From a virus, in IMG/VR virus record IMGVR_UViG_3300030328_002153, positions 1 to 37,863 of that record: a stretch of 37,863 nucleotides of DNA; one strand, given 5' to 3'. Shown here piece by piece: positions 24,218 to 31,017 of this stretch (the stretch's first letter is position 1; every line of letters starts with the position of its first letter). Under the pieces are notes generated by a model, which worked only from the letters and a program-made list of their open reading frames with translations, was not told where the DNA came from and did no database searches. The position numbers and the translations under genes were made by a program.

Positions 24218-25340
24218 TTTCTTCTCCCTTAGTTCCTGCGTCGCAAATAGGCTTTACGTCGTTAGAGTCTGGGGCAAAATTATTGCCGTAAACTCTGTCG
24301 CTCATATCTTCTTCCGAATATTGTGAGCCGTCGTCTGTAAGATAATACCAACGACCTTGGTTTATGTCGTAATACCAATTATCTGATAAACCACCATATA
24401 TAGACGCAAGTTCGTCTTGTTCTCTTTTATACCATTCTTCGTCGATTCCACCGTCGTCGTCTAACATAAGACCTGAGTCTTTGTCAAGTTCTATCTCTAT
24501 TTGAGAATCGTCGTCGTTGAATTTTGAAGATAATATACTAGACCATACAGAACTATTATTTGTGTTGACGTCGTTAATGTATCTATTAATATTAACTTCG
24601 TAAACTCTACTTTCGTATTCAAACTTCGTTTTCGTCACATTAGTAATTTCGTCGCCAAACTCTTTAACGTCGAAACTATATAGTGTGTTTTTATTTAACT
24701 GATATACGTCTTGAGTATACCCGTTACACCATAAAGCGTCTTTTATAAAGTCGCTTTCCGACGCAAAGAAAAGAGTTTTTAGTTCCGTTACATATGCGAC
24801 GTGAAGCGGTCTATTAGACTCACGACACAAGTGCAATACATCTAGGTTATCCTTGACAAAACACAATGCAAAGTCGCTATCAAAATGTTTGACGGCTTCT
24901 TCTAATGTATTTGACTTATCTATAGACTTAAAGATTAATTGACTGTCTACCGGACAAACTTTGTCTAGTTTCTTTTCCATCTTCTCTATGTTATAGACAC
25001 AACCATTATGCGCTCCGACGGTATCTCCCACTTTAAAAGGGTGAGAATTCTCGACGGTAATTGCTCCTTGAGTCGCAAATCTTGTATGACCTAATATAAT
25101 CTTCGTGTCGTTTTTTAACGATTTTATGACGGAGTTATATTCTTTCGTGTCTACAAATTTTGAAGACTTAAGTAGTGATTTATGTATTTTGACTTCATTT
25201 CCGACTGATGCTATACCAGACGAATGACTACCTCTAGACTCAGAGTCTATTGCAATCTCTCGTAAAATGCGTCTAACATCCTTAAGTTGTTTCTTTGTAT
25301 AAGGTGTCGGAGATTTTGCCATTCCATATATTCCACACAT
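24210..25340 (-). CDS. class II glutamine amidotransferase
   Basis: The protein starts MCGIYGMA, so Cys2 becomes the N-terminal nucleophile after Met removal. RGSHSSGIA (36-44), GHTRFATQG (84-92), NSHPF (98-102), AHNGCVYN (110-117) and VDSQLIF (131-137) follow in the order of the GlmS/PurF glutaminase domain. It hydrolyses glutamine to glutamate and ammonia. No synthase domain follows; the C-terminal 120 residues are acidic and Tyr/Trp-rich (DDDGGIDEEWY and others), perhaps docking to the amidoligase. AAGGAA lies 8 nt before the ATG. With 376 residues it is longer than a bare glutaminase domain. The acceptor is inferred from the coupled amidoligase gene. Confidence 0.88.
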   Translation of the reverse strand: MCGIYGMAKSPTPYTKKQLKDVRRILREIAIDSESRGSHSSGIASVGNEVKIHKSLLKSSKFVDTKEYNSVIKSLKNDTKIILGHTRFATQGAITVENSHPFKVGDTVGAHNGCVYNIEKMEKKLDKVCPVDSQLIFKSIDKSNTLEEAVKHFDSDFALCFVKDNLDVLHLCRESNRPLHVAYVTELKTLFFASESDFIKDALWCNGYTQDVYQLNKNTLYSFDVKEFGDEITNVTKTKFEYESRVYEVNINRYINDVNTNNSSVWSSILSSKFNDDDSQIEIELDKDSGLMLDDDGGIDEEWYKREQDELASIYGGLSDNWYYDINQGRWYYLTDDGSQYSEEDMSDRVYGNNFAPDSNDVKPICDAGTKGEENA

Positions 25341-25594
25341 TGTCTAATTTCCTTGTTTATTAGTTAAAGTTCTTCCGTCGTTCAACCTACCGACGAAACC
25401 ATATTTGCCGTAGCAAATTCTTAAATTCTTTGACAAGACGCCGACGCAAAGGACGCAGTTTGTTTCTGCCAAAAATCGTCGGCAATGTATTGTTGTCTTG
25501 TCTGTATAAATAATTGTTCTTCTATCTAGCGAGTAACTACCATAAATACTGACGGAGTTGTTAGTCGCGACTATCCCTTTGTTCTGACGTAGTT
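25341..25594 (-). other. structured leader upstream of the amidotransferase gene
   Basis: On the plus strand GACAAGAC-GCCGACG (25432-25446) pairs with CGTCGGC (25477-25483) and GTCTTGTC (25495-25502), giving a 15-bp stem with an 11-nt bulge and a 30-nt loop. A second hairpin TTTGC-CGTA-GCAAA spans 25404-25417. On the minus strand this would be in the message ahead of the amidotransferase gene. It may be a regulatory RNA, or part of an unusual gene (see the open frame at 25344-25607). Confidence 0.5.
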
Positions 25595-25607
25595 TTATTC
25601 TATGTCT
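25344..25607 (-). other. 87-codon open frame lacking ATG or GTG start
   Basis: The frame is free of stops between TAG at about 25608 and TAG at 25344-25346. The product would include NNSVSIYGSYSLDRRT and CVLCVGVLSKNLRICYGKYG, with Cys spacing that could hold zinc. The only canonical start is a TTG at 25472, giving 42 residues. It may be a gene with a rare start, a decayed gene, or simply open by chance because the DNA is GC-richer here. Confidence 0.25.
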
Positions 25608-26059
25608 CTATCTTCAAATCCTAGTCTATGTGTTGCATTAGAGCCACGAACTGCACTACGACTAGATTTTGCGACCATATCGCTAAACCAGTCTAACCTG
25701 CCTTTACGTCTTTCTTTAAATTGTTCGTCTGCCCAATCATTAAATTCTATGTGGCTTAACCTTGTCGCTCTATCAAAACGACTAGTAGGAAAAACGACGC
25801 TTATTCTATGTTCGGGTCTATGCATTTTAAATGCGACATTAGTTATAAACCAACGTGCGTCTTTCATATTCGTCGCAACGAATTCTGAAGTCTCATCATT
25901 AATGTGGTCTATCATTGTAATAGTCCAAGTTTCATCTTCATTATCGTCGGGAACACAAAGAACTTCTACGCTTTTAGGTAGCGTCTTAATTTCAACTTCT
26001 TCGCTTACCCATTGGCTACACGTCGGACATTTACTATGTCGCTTATATGTGTCTGTCAT
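25595..26059 (-). CDS. uncharacterised protein heading the amidoligase operon
   Basis: The 154-residue protein has one CPTC pair (residues 11-14) near the start and no second pair. The middle (ETWTITMIDHINDETSEFVATNMKDARWFITNV) is an alternating beta/alpha segment. The C-terminus is basic and Trp-containing. It is the first minus-strand gene after the divergent promoter region, so it is probably transcribed with the amidotransferase and amidoligase genes. The family is not recognised. It could be an early accessory or regulator of that pair. Confidence 0.6.
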   Translation of the reverse strand: MTDTYKRHSKCPTCSQWVSEEVEIKTLPKSVEVLCVPDDNEDETWTITMIDHINDETSEFVATNMKDARWFITNVAFKMHRPEHRISVVFPTSRFDRATRLSHIEFNDWADEQFKERRKGRLDWFSDMVAKSSRSAVRGSNATHRLGFEDRDIE

Positions 26060-26111
26060 TGTTTTATTTCCGTCTGTTATTTGTTTTTCTTAATACCTTA
26101 TTTGGCGTGTT

Positions 26112-26140
26112 ATATTACTAAATAATATTCATTCTAACAA
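26112..26140 (-). promoter_or_regulatory. minus-strand early promoter
   Basis: On the minus strand TTGTTA (26135-26140) and TAATAT (26112-26117) are separated by exactly 17 bp. It would give a leader of about 45 nt before the ATG at 26059. It is the likely source of transcription for the left-going early operon. Confidence 0.4.
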
Positions 26141-26290
26141 GCCCTAAATATTTCTCTTGTGTGTTCTAGTGTGTATCCTATAACCATATATAAATAATTA
26201 TACCGCTTTCTAGCCAAAAACTTAACCTTCATTGGTTTATAGGTGTCTGACTTTTCAGTTTAGTCGCTTGATTCCAGAAGAATGATTTAT

Positions 26291-26318
26291 TTGCATAGTC
26301 GCAAAAAAGTGTTATATT
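26291..26318 (+). promoter_or_regulatory. plus-strand promoter containing GTCGCAAA
   Basis: TTGCAT (26291-26296) and TATATT (26313-26318) are 16 bp apart. The spacer contains GTCGCAAA, shared with the promoter before the portal gene. Transcription would start near 26325, giving a short leader to the ATG at 26359 with AAGGAG in between. Confidence 0.5.
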
Positions 26319-26358
26319 CTTTATTATGTTAACTACTAAAATAAAGGAGTCAATTCAA

Positions 26359-26781
26359 ATGGCTAAAAAAGTAGAGATTACAGAAGACGTCGTAAAAGAC
26401 GCTATCGTTAAAGTATCTAGAGAACGTTATAATAGAGACTTAGACAATATGGACGATTTAGGGAAGAAGCATAAATTGTCTGAAGCAGTTATATTCGATA
26501 TGAAAGAAGAATATAAAAAGAGTCATATGATTAAAGGAACGAAGGTTGATACTCACTTAATCCGTTTATCTAATATGGATAAGAATAAGAAAGAATATCT
26601 AACCGGCGTCGCAGAATCATTGGACGAGTTTAATCTATTACTTATTACGGAAGGTGTTACCCTACCTAAACGTAAAAGAGGCGAAACCATAGAATATGAT
26701 GCACAACCACAACTAAAATTGGTTTGCGAATTAATAGATATGGACGACCCAACATCAAACAACGAGGAATCAGTTAGTTAA
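26359..26781 (+). CDS. monocistronic charged protein, possible early regulator
   Basis: The protein is 140 residues from the ATG at 26359, which has AAGGAG nine bases upstream; an ATG at 26326 is in frame but would lie at the predicted transcription start. It is rich in Lys, Asp and Glu and mostly helical (VEITEDVVKDAIVKVSRERY, then LSEAVIFDMKEEYKKS). No DNA-binding motif is certain. It is the only gene between its own promoter and a strong terminator, alone on the plus strand between minus-strand operons. That arrangement is common for regulators or for abundant small host-takeover proteins. The family is not recognised. Confidence 0.65.
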   Translation: MAKKVEITEDVVKDAIVKVSRERYNRDLDNMDDLGKKHKLSEAVIFDMKEEYKKSHMIKGTKVDTHLIRLSNMDKNKKEYLTGVAESLDEFNLLLITEGVTLPKRKRGETIEYDAQPQLKLVCELIDMDDPTSNNEESVS

Positions 26782-26808
26782 TCAATTATTCCTTCATACC
26801 CTTCACAC

Positions 26809-26850
26809 AAAGCCGGTTAATGCCACGTAGCGTTAGCCGGTTTTTCTTTT
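26809..26850 (+). terminator. intrinsic terminator
   Basis: AAGCCGGTTAATGC and GCGTTAGCCGGTTT pair over 14 positions (three G-U pairs) around a 6-base loop CACGTA. The stem runs into TTTTTCTTTT. It lies 28 bp after the stop of the single-gene plus-strand unit. Confidence 0.85.
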
Positions 26851-27178
26851 AATGCCCTATCTTGCCAACACGTAGGATTCAGCAATTTTATAGTAGGCGA
26901 TTAGTCACGGATTTACGCATAATAAATGTTATGTATCATAAAATAGGTATTTACGCATAATATATATTATGTATCATTGAACGGGTCTCTAAGTTTTTTA
27001 TGTCTTATCCTTCCCTTCCGTCGCTTGTGGGTATCTCTATTTTAAAACTCCATATATTCAAAATTTTCGCCTCAGTCTAGCGGGTAAAAACCTTATTTTT
27101 TATAAAATAAAAAAGAAGAATTCATTCAGCAAGATGATATTATATATATATAGTAATGCGCTATTCTTTATTTGATAA
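26851..27178. other. non-coding stretch with direct repeats
   Basis: No gene is seen in 328 bp between the terminator and a minus-strand gene. It contains two 29-bp direct repeats (separate entry), a run of TA alternation (27133-27145) and AT-rich DNA. A role in replication or regulation is possible. Confidence 0.5.
26911..26977. repeat. two 29-bp direct repeats with internal palindrome
   Basis: ATTTACGCATAATA-AT-TTATGTATCAT occurs at 26911-26939 and 26949-26977, with two mismatches over 29 bases and a period of 38. The second copy contains the perfect palindrome CATAATATATATTATG. The arrangement is typical of paired binding sites (operators or iterons). Confidence 0.75.
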
Positions 27179-27508
27179 CTACCTAAGTTCGTCGTCGTAT
27201 GGACTTATCCAACATTTCCAACGTAGACGGGCTAAAGTATAATCATACATAAATTTGCCTGTGGAGGGATTACGTCGTATTGGAATTGGTCTCAACTCAT
27301 TTAATAGTCTTTCGTGGCATTTCGGACAATAATCCCTATGCGTTGTCCACGGCTTCAATCCCGACTTTATTTCACACCCATTAGGACGGCCGCCACCACG
27401 TATTAAATAAAATTGACATTCTTTGCCTTTACTATCCCAAGGCGCATACATATTATGTAGTATGCGCTGAGTATTACGCCAAATGAACGTTTTATTAGTC
27501 CATTTCAT
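27179..27508 (-). CDS. small basic protein with a Cys/His site
   Basis: From the ATG at 27508 (GGAAGGG upstream) it is 109 residues; a TTG at 27535 is also in frame. It contains ECQFYLIRGGGRPNGCEIKSG and HRDYCPKCHERLL, so four Cys and two His could bind zinc. It is basic overall with several Trp. The compact Cys pattern fits a small nucleic-acid-binding or HNH-like protein, but the catalytic motif is not clear. It is coupled to the gene before it with 4 nt between stop and start. Confidence 0.5.
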   Translation of the reverse strand: MKWTNKTFIWRNTQRILHNMYAPWDSKGKECQFYLIRGGGRPNGCEIKSGLKPWTTHRDYCPKCHERLLNELRPIPIRRNPSTGKFMYDYTLARLRWKCWISPYDDELR

Positions 27509-27512
27509 TGTA

Positions 27513-27662
27513 TTATATACCCTTCCATAAATCAACGCTTAAATCGTCTTCAACTATTTCAAAGACTATAGGCCTTTTAGGTCTATTACGGAACCATTTA
27601 TAAAACGCGCTATTCATTGGTTTATATAGAGGGAATAGAAAACTCTTTCCTTTGTTTCTCAT
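27513..27662 (-). CDS. 49-residue basic protein
   Basis: From the ATG at 27662, with AAAGGA upstream, the product opens MRNKGKSFLFPLYKPMNSAF and ends EDDLSVDLWKGI. It is basic in the first 35 residues and acidic after. A longer frame to 27770 adds a hydrophobic segment, but that DNA is a low-complexity AAT/AAC run and I treat it as non-coding. It forms a two-gene minus-strand unit with the next gene. Confidence 0.45.
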   Translation of the reverse strand: MRNKGKSFLFPLYKPMNSAFYKWFRNRPKRPIVFEIVEDDLSVDLWKGI

Positions 27663-27977
27663 TTTGTATCCTTTGTTTGTTAATATCATACTACAATATA
27701 CAAATAATAACAATAATAGCAAATAAATAGATTCTATGACGACAAAACACGCACAAAATAGACATTTCAACGTAATGTTAGGGAATCCGGATTTTCAACC
27801 TTTTTTGAGATTTTCAACTTGGAAAAAGACCCGACGCCTTCTGGGGAGATAAAAGGCACACACAAATTTGTGCGATTTTTTCAACATTATTGGTTTTTTT
27901 GGGATTATAGCCCTGAAATAGAAATTTTTCGGGGTTTAGATTTTTTTTGGATATTTTTTTTCGCGACTAGGGTCTCT

Positions 27978-28045
27978 GAGCATTGAGTATTATTTTAAAA
28001 TAAGATTTAATAAACTCTATTTATTTCAAGAGCACCGAGTATTAT
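27978..28045. repeat. 16-bp direct repeat pair
   Basis: GAGCATTGAGTATTAT (27978-27993) and GAGCACCGAGTATTAT (28030-28045) match at 14 of 16 positions, 52 bp apart, roughly five helical turns, so they would face the same side of the DNA. Possible binding sites in the control region. Confidence 0.55.
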
Positions 28046-28155
28046 AATAAAAAATTATGATTATTGTTGTCAACACTTATTTTCAATTTTATTAAAGTAT
28101 TTTTTTTAATACAATGTAATTTAATTGTTGACTTATGTAAGTATATTAAGCTAAG

Positions 28156-28184
28156 TTGCATACACAAATGATAGAAAGTATCAA
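28156..28184 (+). promoter_or_regulatory. candidate promoter for the right-hand operon
   Basis: TTGCAT (28156-28161) and TATCAA (28179-28184) are 17 bp apart and lie 33 bp before the ATG of the metallopeptidase gene. TTGCAT is also the -35 of the promoter at 26291. The -10 is a weak match. A TTGACT 28 bp further up has no good partner. Confidence 0.35.
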
Positions 28185-28217
28185 TTTAATGTACACATTA
28201 GCCATAGGGAGGGCCAA

Positions 28218-28517
28218 ATGAAGAGAGGTTTAGTTATAGGAGGACATCCGTACGAAATTTTGACGTCGAAATTAGAGCACGAAGACAGAAATAAGGAATT
28301 ATACGGAAGACACCTAGTAAAAGAGAATGTTATATTAATAAATGAAGACATAGCGCCGTCTAGAATAAAAGAAACGCTGATACACGAAGTATTACACGCG
28401 ATTTTTTACAATACTGGATTAGAACACAATGAACGTCAAATAGAAGCCATATCAAATGGTTTATTTCAATTAGGAGTAGGAGAGTACTTATGGAAAAAAG
28501 CACAAAAGAAATCTTAA
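28218..28517 (+). CDS. small zinc metallopeptidase-like protein (HExxH)
   Basis: The 99-residue protein has HEVLH at residues 56-60 and downstream Glu (NERQIEAIS, Glu72 or Glu76), the layout of compact phage gluzincins related to ImmA/IrrE or SprT. Such proteases cleave a specific regulator or peptide, or may only bind zinc. GGGAGG precedes the ATG. It is the first gene of the packaging-side operon and overlaps the next gene by 28 nt. No HTH is present. With peptide-bond chemistry elsewhere in the genome, a role in processing a peptide product is conceivable but unproven. Confidence 0.7.
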   Translation: MKRGLVIGGHPYEILTSKLEHEDRNKELYGRHLVKENVILINEDIAPSRIKETLIHEVLHAIFYNTGLEHNERQIEAISNGLFQLGVGEYLWKKAQKKS

Positions 28518-28996
28518 AAGCAAAAAAAGAAGGTAATTACAGTAAGGTACAGAAATTACAACAAACACTAAGTAAACCTTTTAAGAAGATTAATACTATG
28601 AATAAAGAATATGAGTATGAGTGTGAAATGGCAGACATTCCACAAAAAACAACTACAATCGAAGATACGGTAGGGTATATTAAAGAAAATTACCCGGAAA
28701 CCGAAGAAGACCTTCAACAAGTATTAAATAAGATGTACTTAACATTTTGCAAAAAACAATTTGATTACGGCCCAGGCAATATAGCTATGGGAACTTCACT
28801 TAAAACGGAAGAAGAAATCAATATGGCTTTATTAGGTATTATAGTAAGGCTGAACGATAAGATAAACAGGCTAGTTAACCTTTCAACTAAACATAACTTT
28901 GAAGCAAAGAACGAACCAATCGAAGATGCGTTTTTAGATACTGCTATATATGCAGCGATGGCGTTAATAGTCAAAAACCAGAAATGGGGTAAATAA
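28490..28996 (+). CDS. DUF1599 (nucleotide-modification-associated) protein
   Basis: The 168-residue protein ends in the DUF1599-type pattern: CKKQFDYGPGN (about residues 87-97), LLGIIVRLNDKINRLVNL (114-131) and EPIEDAFLDTAIYAAMALIV (143-162). I recall this family as PF07659, nucleotide modification associated domain 1, with an all-helical fold related to MazG/dUTPase-type enzymes. It may clean up or supply nucleotides. The N-terminal 70 residues are charged and unassigned. AGGAG before the ATG lies within the preceding gene. Confidence 0.65.
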   Translation: MEKSTKEILKAKKEGNYSKVQKLQQTLSKPFKKINTMNKEYEYECEMADIPQKTTTIEDTVGYIKENYPETEEDLQQVLNKMYLTFCKKQFDYGPGNIAMGTSLKTEEEINMALLGIIVRLNDKINRLVNLSTKHNFEAKNEPIEDAFLDTAIYAAMALIVKNQKWGK

Positions 28997-29104
28997 ATGG
29001 CAAAAGCTAAGAAAACAAAAAAAAGAGCAAAAAAACAACTAGGATTTTGGGATAGAGTAGCTCAAGGTTGGAAAAAGTTGTTTTCGTCTGCGTGGAGTAA
29101 GTAA
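28997..29104 (+). CDS. 35-residue cationic amphipathic peptide (short gene)
   Basis: The frame MAKAKKTKKRAKKQLGFWDR continues VAQGWKKLFSSAWSK. It has a Lys-rich head followed by a Trp-containing amphipathic helix, like membrane-active peptides. It starts directly after the previous stop (TAAATG) and shares one base with the next start (TAATG), so it is very probably translated. It may disrupt membranes or bind nucleic acid; no evidence decides between them. Confidence 0.55.
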   Translation: MAKAKKTKKRAKKQLGFWDRVAQGWKKLFSSAWSK

Positions 29105-29835
29105 TGGCGAAATCAAAACTGTGGTCAGATGAAGAGATAGTAATATTACATCAATATGAAAAAACTTCTAAATCTGCATTTGTTCTATATCAAGAATGTA
29201 GAAAAGCAGGTTACGACAGAACTTACAAGGCAGTTACTCGTAAAATAGAGTCTATGGGCTTTAGAAAACCTAAACGTTACGTAACTGGTCACGAAGTCAG
29301 TATTGGATATTTAGATATCGAATCTACTGGTTTTAGTGCAAATATTGATGTAATGTTGTCTTGGTGTATAAAAGGAAGAGGAGAAAAGAAAGTAGCTGGT
29401 GCAATGATTACTAGAGAAGAATTAATGTCTGGTAAGTCAGATAAGCGAATTACAAAAGAACTTGTTGATGAAATGAGCAAGTATGATGTGATTATGACTT
29501 ATTACGGAACTAGATTTGATATTCCGTTCATTCGTACTAGAGCATTGTTTCACGGACTTGACTTTCCTTTGTATAGACAAAAATCACATAAAGACCTATA
29601 TTATGTAGTTAGGTCTAAATTGAAGTTACATAGGTCTTCTCTTATGGCAGCAACAGAGTTTTTCGGAATTGATGGAAAAACTAGGTTAAAGCCAGATGTA
29701 TGGAAAAAAGCAAGATGGGGTGATGCCAAGTCTTTAAAATACATATATGAGCACAATGTTGCTGATGTAGAGATATTAGAAGATTTGCATAGAAAGCTAG
29801 AAGACTATGCTCCACCAACAGTTAACCCGCTATAA
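29104..29835 (+). CDS. DnaQ-like 3'-5' exonuclease with N-terminal Myb-like domain
   Basis: The 243-residue protein has a Myb/SANT-like helical head (residues about 5-52, LWSDEEIVILHQY) that may bind DNA. An RNase H-fold exonuclease domain follows: YLDIESTG (Asp71, Glu73), YYGTRFDIPFIRTRA (Asp139) and HNVADVEIL (Asp221), i.e. the DEDD metal residues in order. It would remove nucleotides from 3' ends, perhaps for proofreading, repair or host DNA breakdown, as no phage polymerase is visible. It starts in a TAATG overlap after the cationic peptide gene. Confidence 0.78.
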   Translation: MAKSKLWSDEEIVILHQYEKTSKSAFVLYQECRKAGYDRTYKAVTRKIESMGFRKPKRYVTGHEVSIGYLDIESTGFSANIDVMLSWCIKGRGEKKVAGAMITREELMSGKSDKRITKELVDEMSKYDVIMTYYGTRFDIPFIRTRALFHGLDFPLYRQKSHKDLYYVVRSKLKLHRSSLMAATEFFGIDGKTRLKPDVWKKARWGDAKSLKYIYEHNVADVEILEDLHRKLEDYAPPTVNPL

Positions 29836-29848
29836 TATAGGAGATAAT

Positions 29849-30082
29849 ATGGCTGAAAAAGAACAAAAAGTAAAGATAGTTCACAATGAACAAGAATACG
29901 AGTTTTTACCTTCTGAACTTTCAGATGAAAGTCTAGCTCAATATAGAAGAGCTAATCAAATAGGTAGTGCTTTAATGCAAATCGAGCAAGACCTTATGGA
30001 AAAACGTTTTCTTTTGAATAACTACCTTTCTTTCGTTGTTGACAATCTTAATAAAGATGTTGACGAAAAAGAAGATAAATAG
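29849..30082 (+). CDS. small acidic helical protein, unknown
   Basis: The product is 77 residues from the ATG at 29849, which has AGGAG upstream; an earlier ATG at 29807 lies inside the exonuclease gene and lacks an SD. It opens with a beta segment (VKIVHNEQEYEFLPSELS) followed by a long helix (QYRRANQIGSALMQIEQDLM) and an acidic tail. Size and place before terS suggest a packaging or replication accessory. The family is not recognised. Confidence 0.55.
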   Translation: MAEKEQKVKIVHNEQEYEFLPSELSDESLAQYRRANQIGSALMQIEQDLMEKRFLLNNYLSFVVDNLNKDVDEKEDK

Positions 30083-30089
30083 GTAAATT

Positions 30090-30854
30090 GTGAAAACTAG
30101 AACAGTAAATGGAGAAACTAAATATCTATTTGAAGATATAGACGAGTTTAGAGAATATCATCCTTCGGTCACTATATGTAATGATTGGAGACACGCTTCT
30201 GTAGACGACTGGATTATATCTGACGATGGTCAAGTTTGTCAAGTGCTGTATGTTGGTATTTTAAAAAATCCCAACAGAAAAAAAGAGACTACATTTGTAA
30301 GAACTATAATAGGTTCTTTTGTTTGTGGTCCAAACGTTACTATGGAAGGAGAGATGCGTACCAATATGCATACTTTTGCAAAAGATGGCAAATCTCCTTC
30401 AGTACGTAAAAAAGAAAGAACTAAGGCAACGGAAAAAGAATTCTTATTTGCTAAGTATGTAGCAAAAGGAGATGACGTAGTGGATGCATATATGAGCGCT
30501 TTTCCTAGTAAGAAAAAATCATATGCGGAGTCTCAAGCAAAACTGTTGCTAAAAACAGACAGGGTAAAAAATTTGATTAGAGAAGAAATAGACAAAGTTT
30601 TAAACGAAGCAGAAATAACTCCTTTATATCTCCTAGAAGAGATGAGGAGTATAATAGATAAGAAAGGCTCTACAGATAGAGATAAATTATCTGCACTAAA
30701 CACTTTAATGAAAATATCTGGAATGATGGACACAGAAAAGAAATCAGAATCTATTACATTGTTTCAGGGATTTACGAAGGAGCAATTGAATGCAATTCAG
30801 GGACCCGAAGTCAAAAAACTTCAAGAAGTTAAAATCGATAGCGAAAAAGAATAG
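30090..30854 (+). CDS. terS: terminase small subunit
   Basis: The 254-residue protein starts with GTG. Residues about 108-205 carry the small-terminase helix-turn-helix core: TEKEFLFAKYVAKGDDVVDAYMSAFP, then SYAESQAKLLLKTDRVKNLIREEI and DRDKLSALNTLMKISG. It recognises the packaging site and feeds DNA to the large subunit. An extra N-terminal domain of about 100 residues (DWRHASVDDWIISDDGQVCQVL) is unusual for the family. The large subunit lies two genes downstream, with two small genes inserted between. Confidence 0.72.
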   Translation: MKTRTVNGETKYLFEDIDEFREYHPSVTICNDWRHASVDDWIISDDGQVCQVLYVGILKNPNRKKETTFVRTIIGSFVCGPNVTMEGEMRTNMHTFAKDGKSPSVRKKERTKATEKEFLFAKYVAKGDDVVDAYMSAFPSKKKSYAESQAKLLLKTDRVKNLIREEIDKVLNEAEITPLYLLEEMRSIIDKKGSTDRDKLSALNTLMKISGMMDTEKKSESITLFQGFTKEQLNAIQGPEVKKLQEVKIDSEKE

Positions 30855-31017
30855 ATGTCATATATGTTCTCATAAACTCATAAATACAGGAGTTTTTGTT
30901 TGGGACGTATCAAAAAAAGATGCAACAGCTGTTAAGTGCATAAATTGCTTAACAATATACTCTCCTAGCTTTGAAGTAATAAATCTAGGAATACCAAGAA
31001 CAATAGGGTATTCTTAA
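30790..31017 (+). CDS. zinc-ribbon protein
   Basis: The 75-residue protein has CHIC (residues about 23-26) and CINC (50-53), a four-Cys zinc ribbon, with a basic head. The ATG at 30790 lies 65 nt inside the terminase small gene and has AAGGAG seven bases upstream, so it is a well-supported overlapping gene. Its end shares one base with the next gene (TAATG). Role unknown; zinc ribbons often bind nucleic acid or partner proteins. Confidence 0.6.
   Translation: MQFRDPKSKNFKKLKSIAKKNRCHICSHKLINTGVFVWDVSKKDATAVKCINCLTIYSPSFEVINLGIPRTIGYS

Larger units (their letters stand above)
27663..28217. other. large AT-rich gap, candidate origin or control region
   Basis: This 555-bp stretch between divergent genes has no convincing gene. 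It contains the palindromes AATCCGGATT (27784-27793) and CACAAATTTGTG (27861-27872). It also has several T6-T8 runs, a 16-bp direct repeat pair (27978 and 28030) and a candidate promoter at 28156. The size, AT content, repeats and placement between oppositely transcribed blocks suggest a replication origin or main control region. This is an inference. Confidence 0.45.

Noticed and set aside
25595-25607. Programmed -1 frameshift from the 154-residue gene into the following open frame
   Set aside because: The new frame has a stop just before the overlap, and there is no X-XXY-YYZ slippery site before the end of the upstream gene.
25602-26093. 163-codon plus-strand frame opposite the 154-residue gene
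   Set aside because: The opposite frame has the CPTC pair, promoter and operon context; this one is Ser/Leu-rich with no SD.
27663-27770. Hydrophobic N-terminal extension of the 49-residue gene
   Set aside because: It is encoded by a low-complexity AAT/AAC run, without an SD, while the ATG at 27662 has one.
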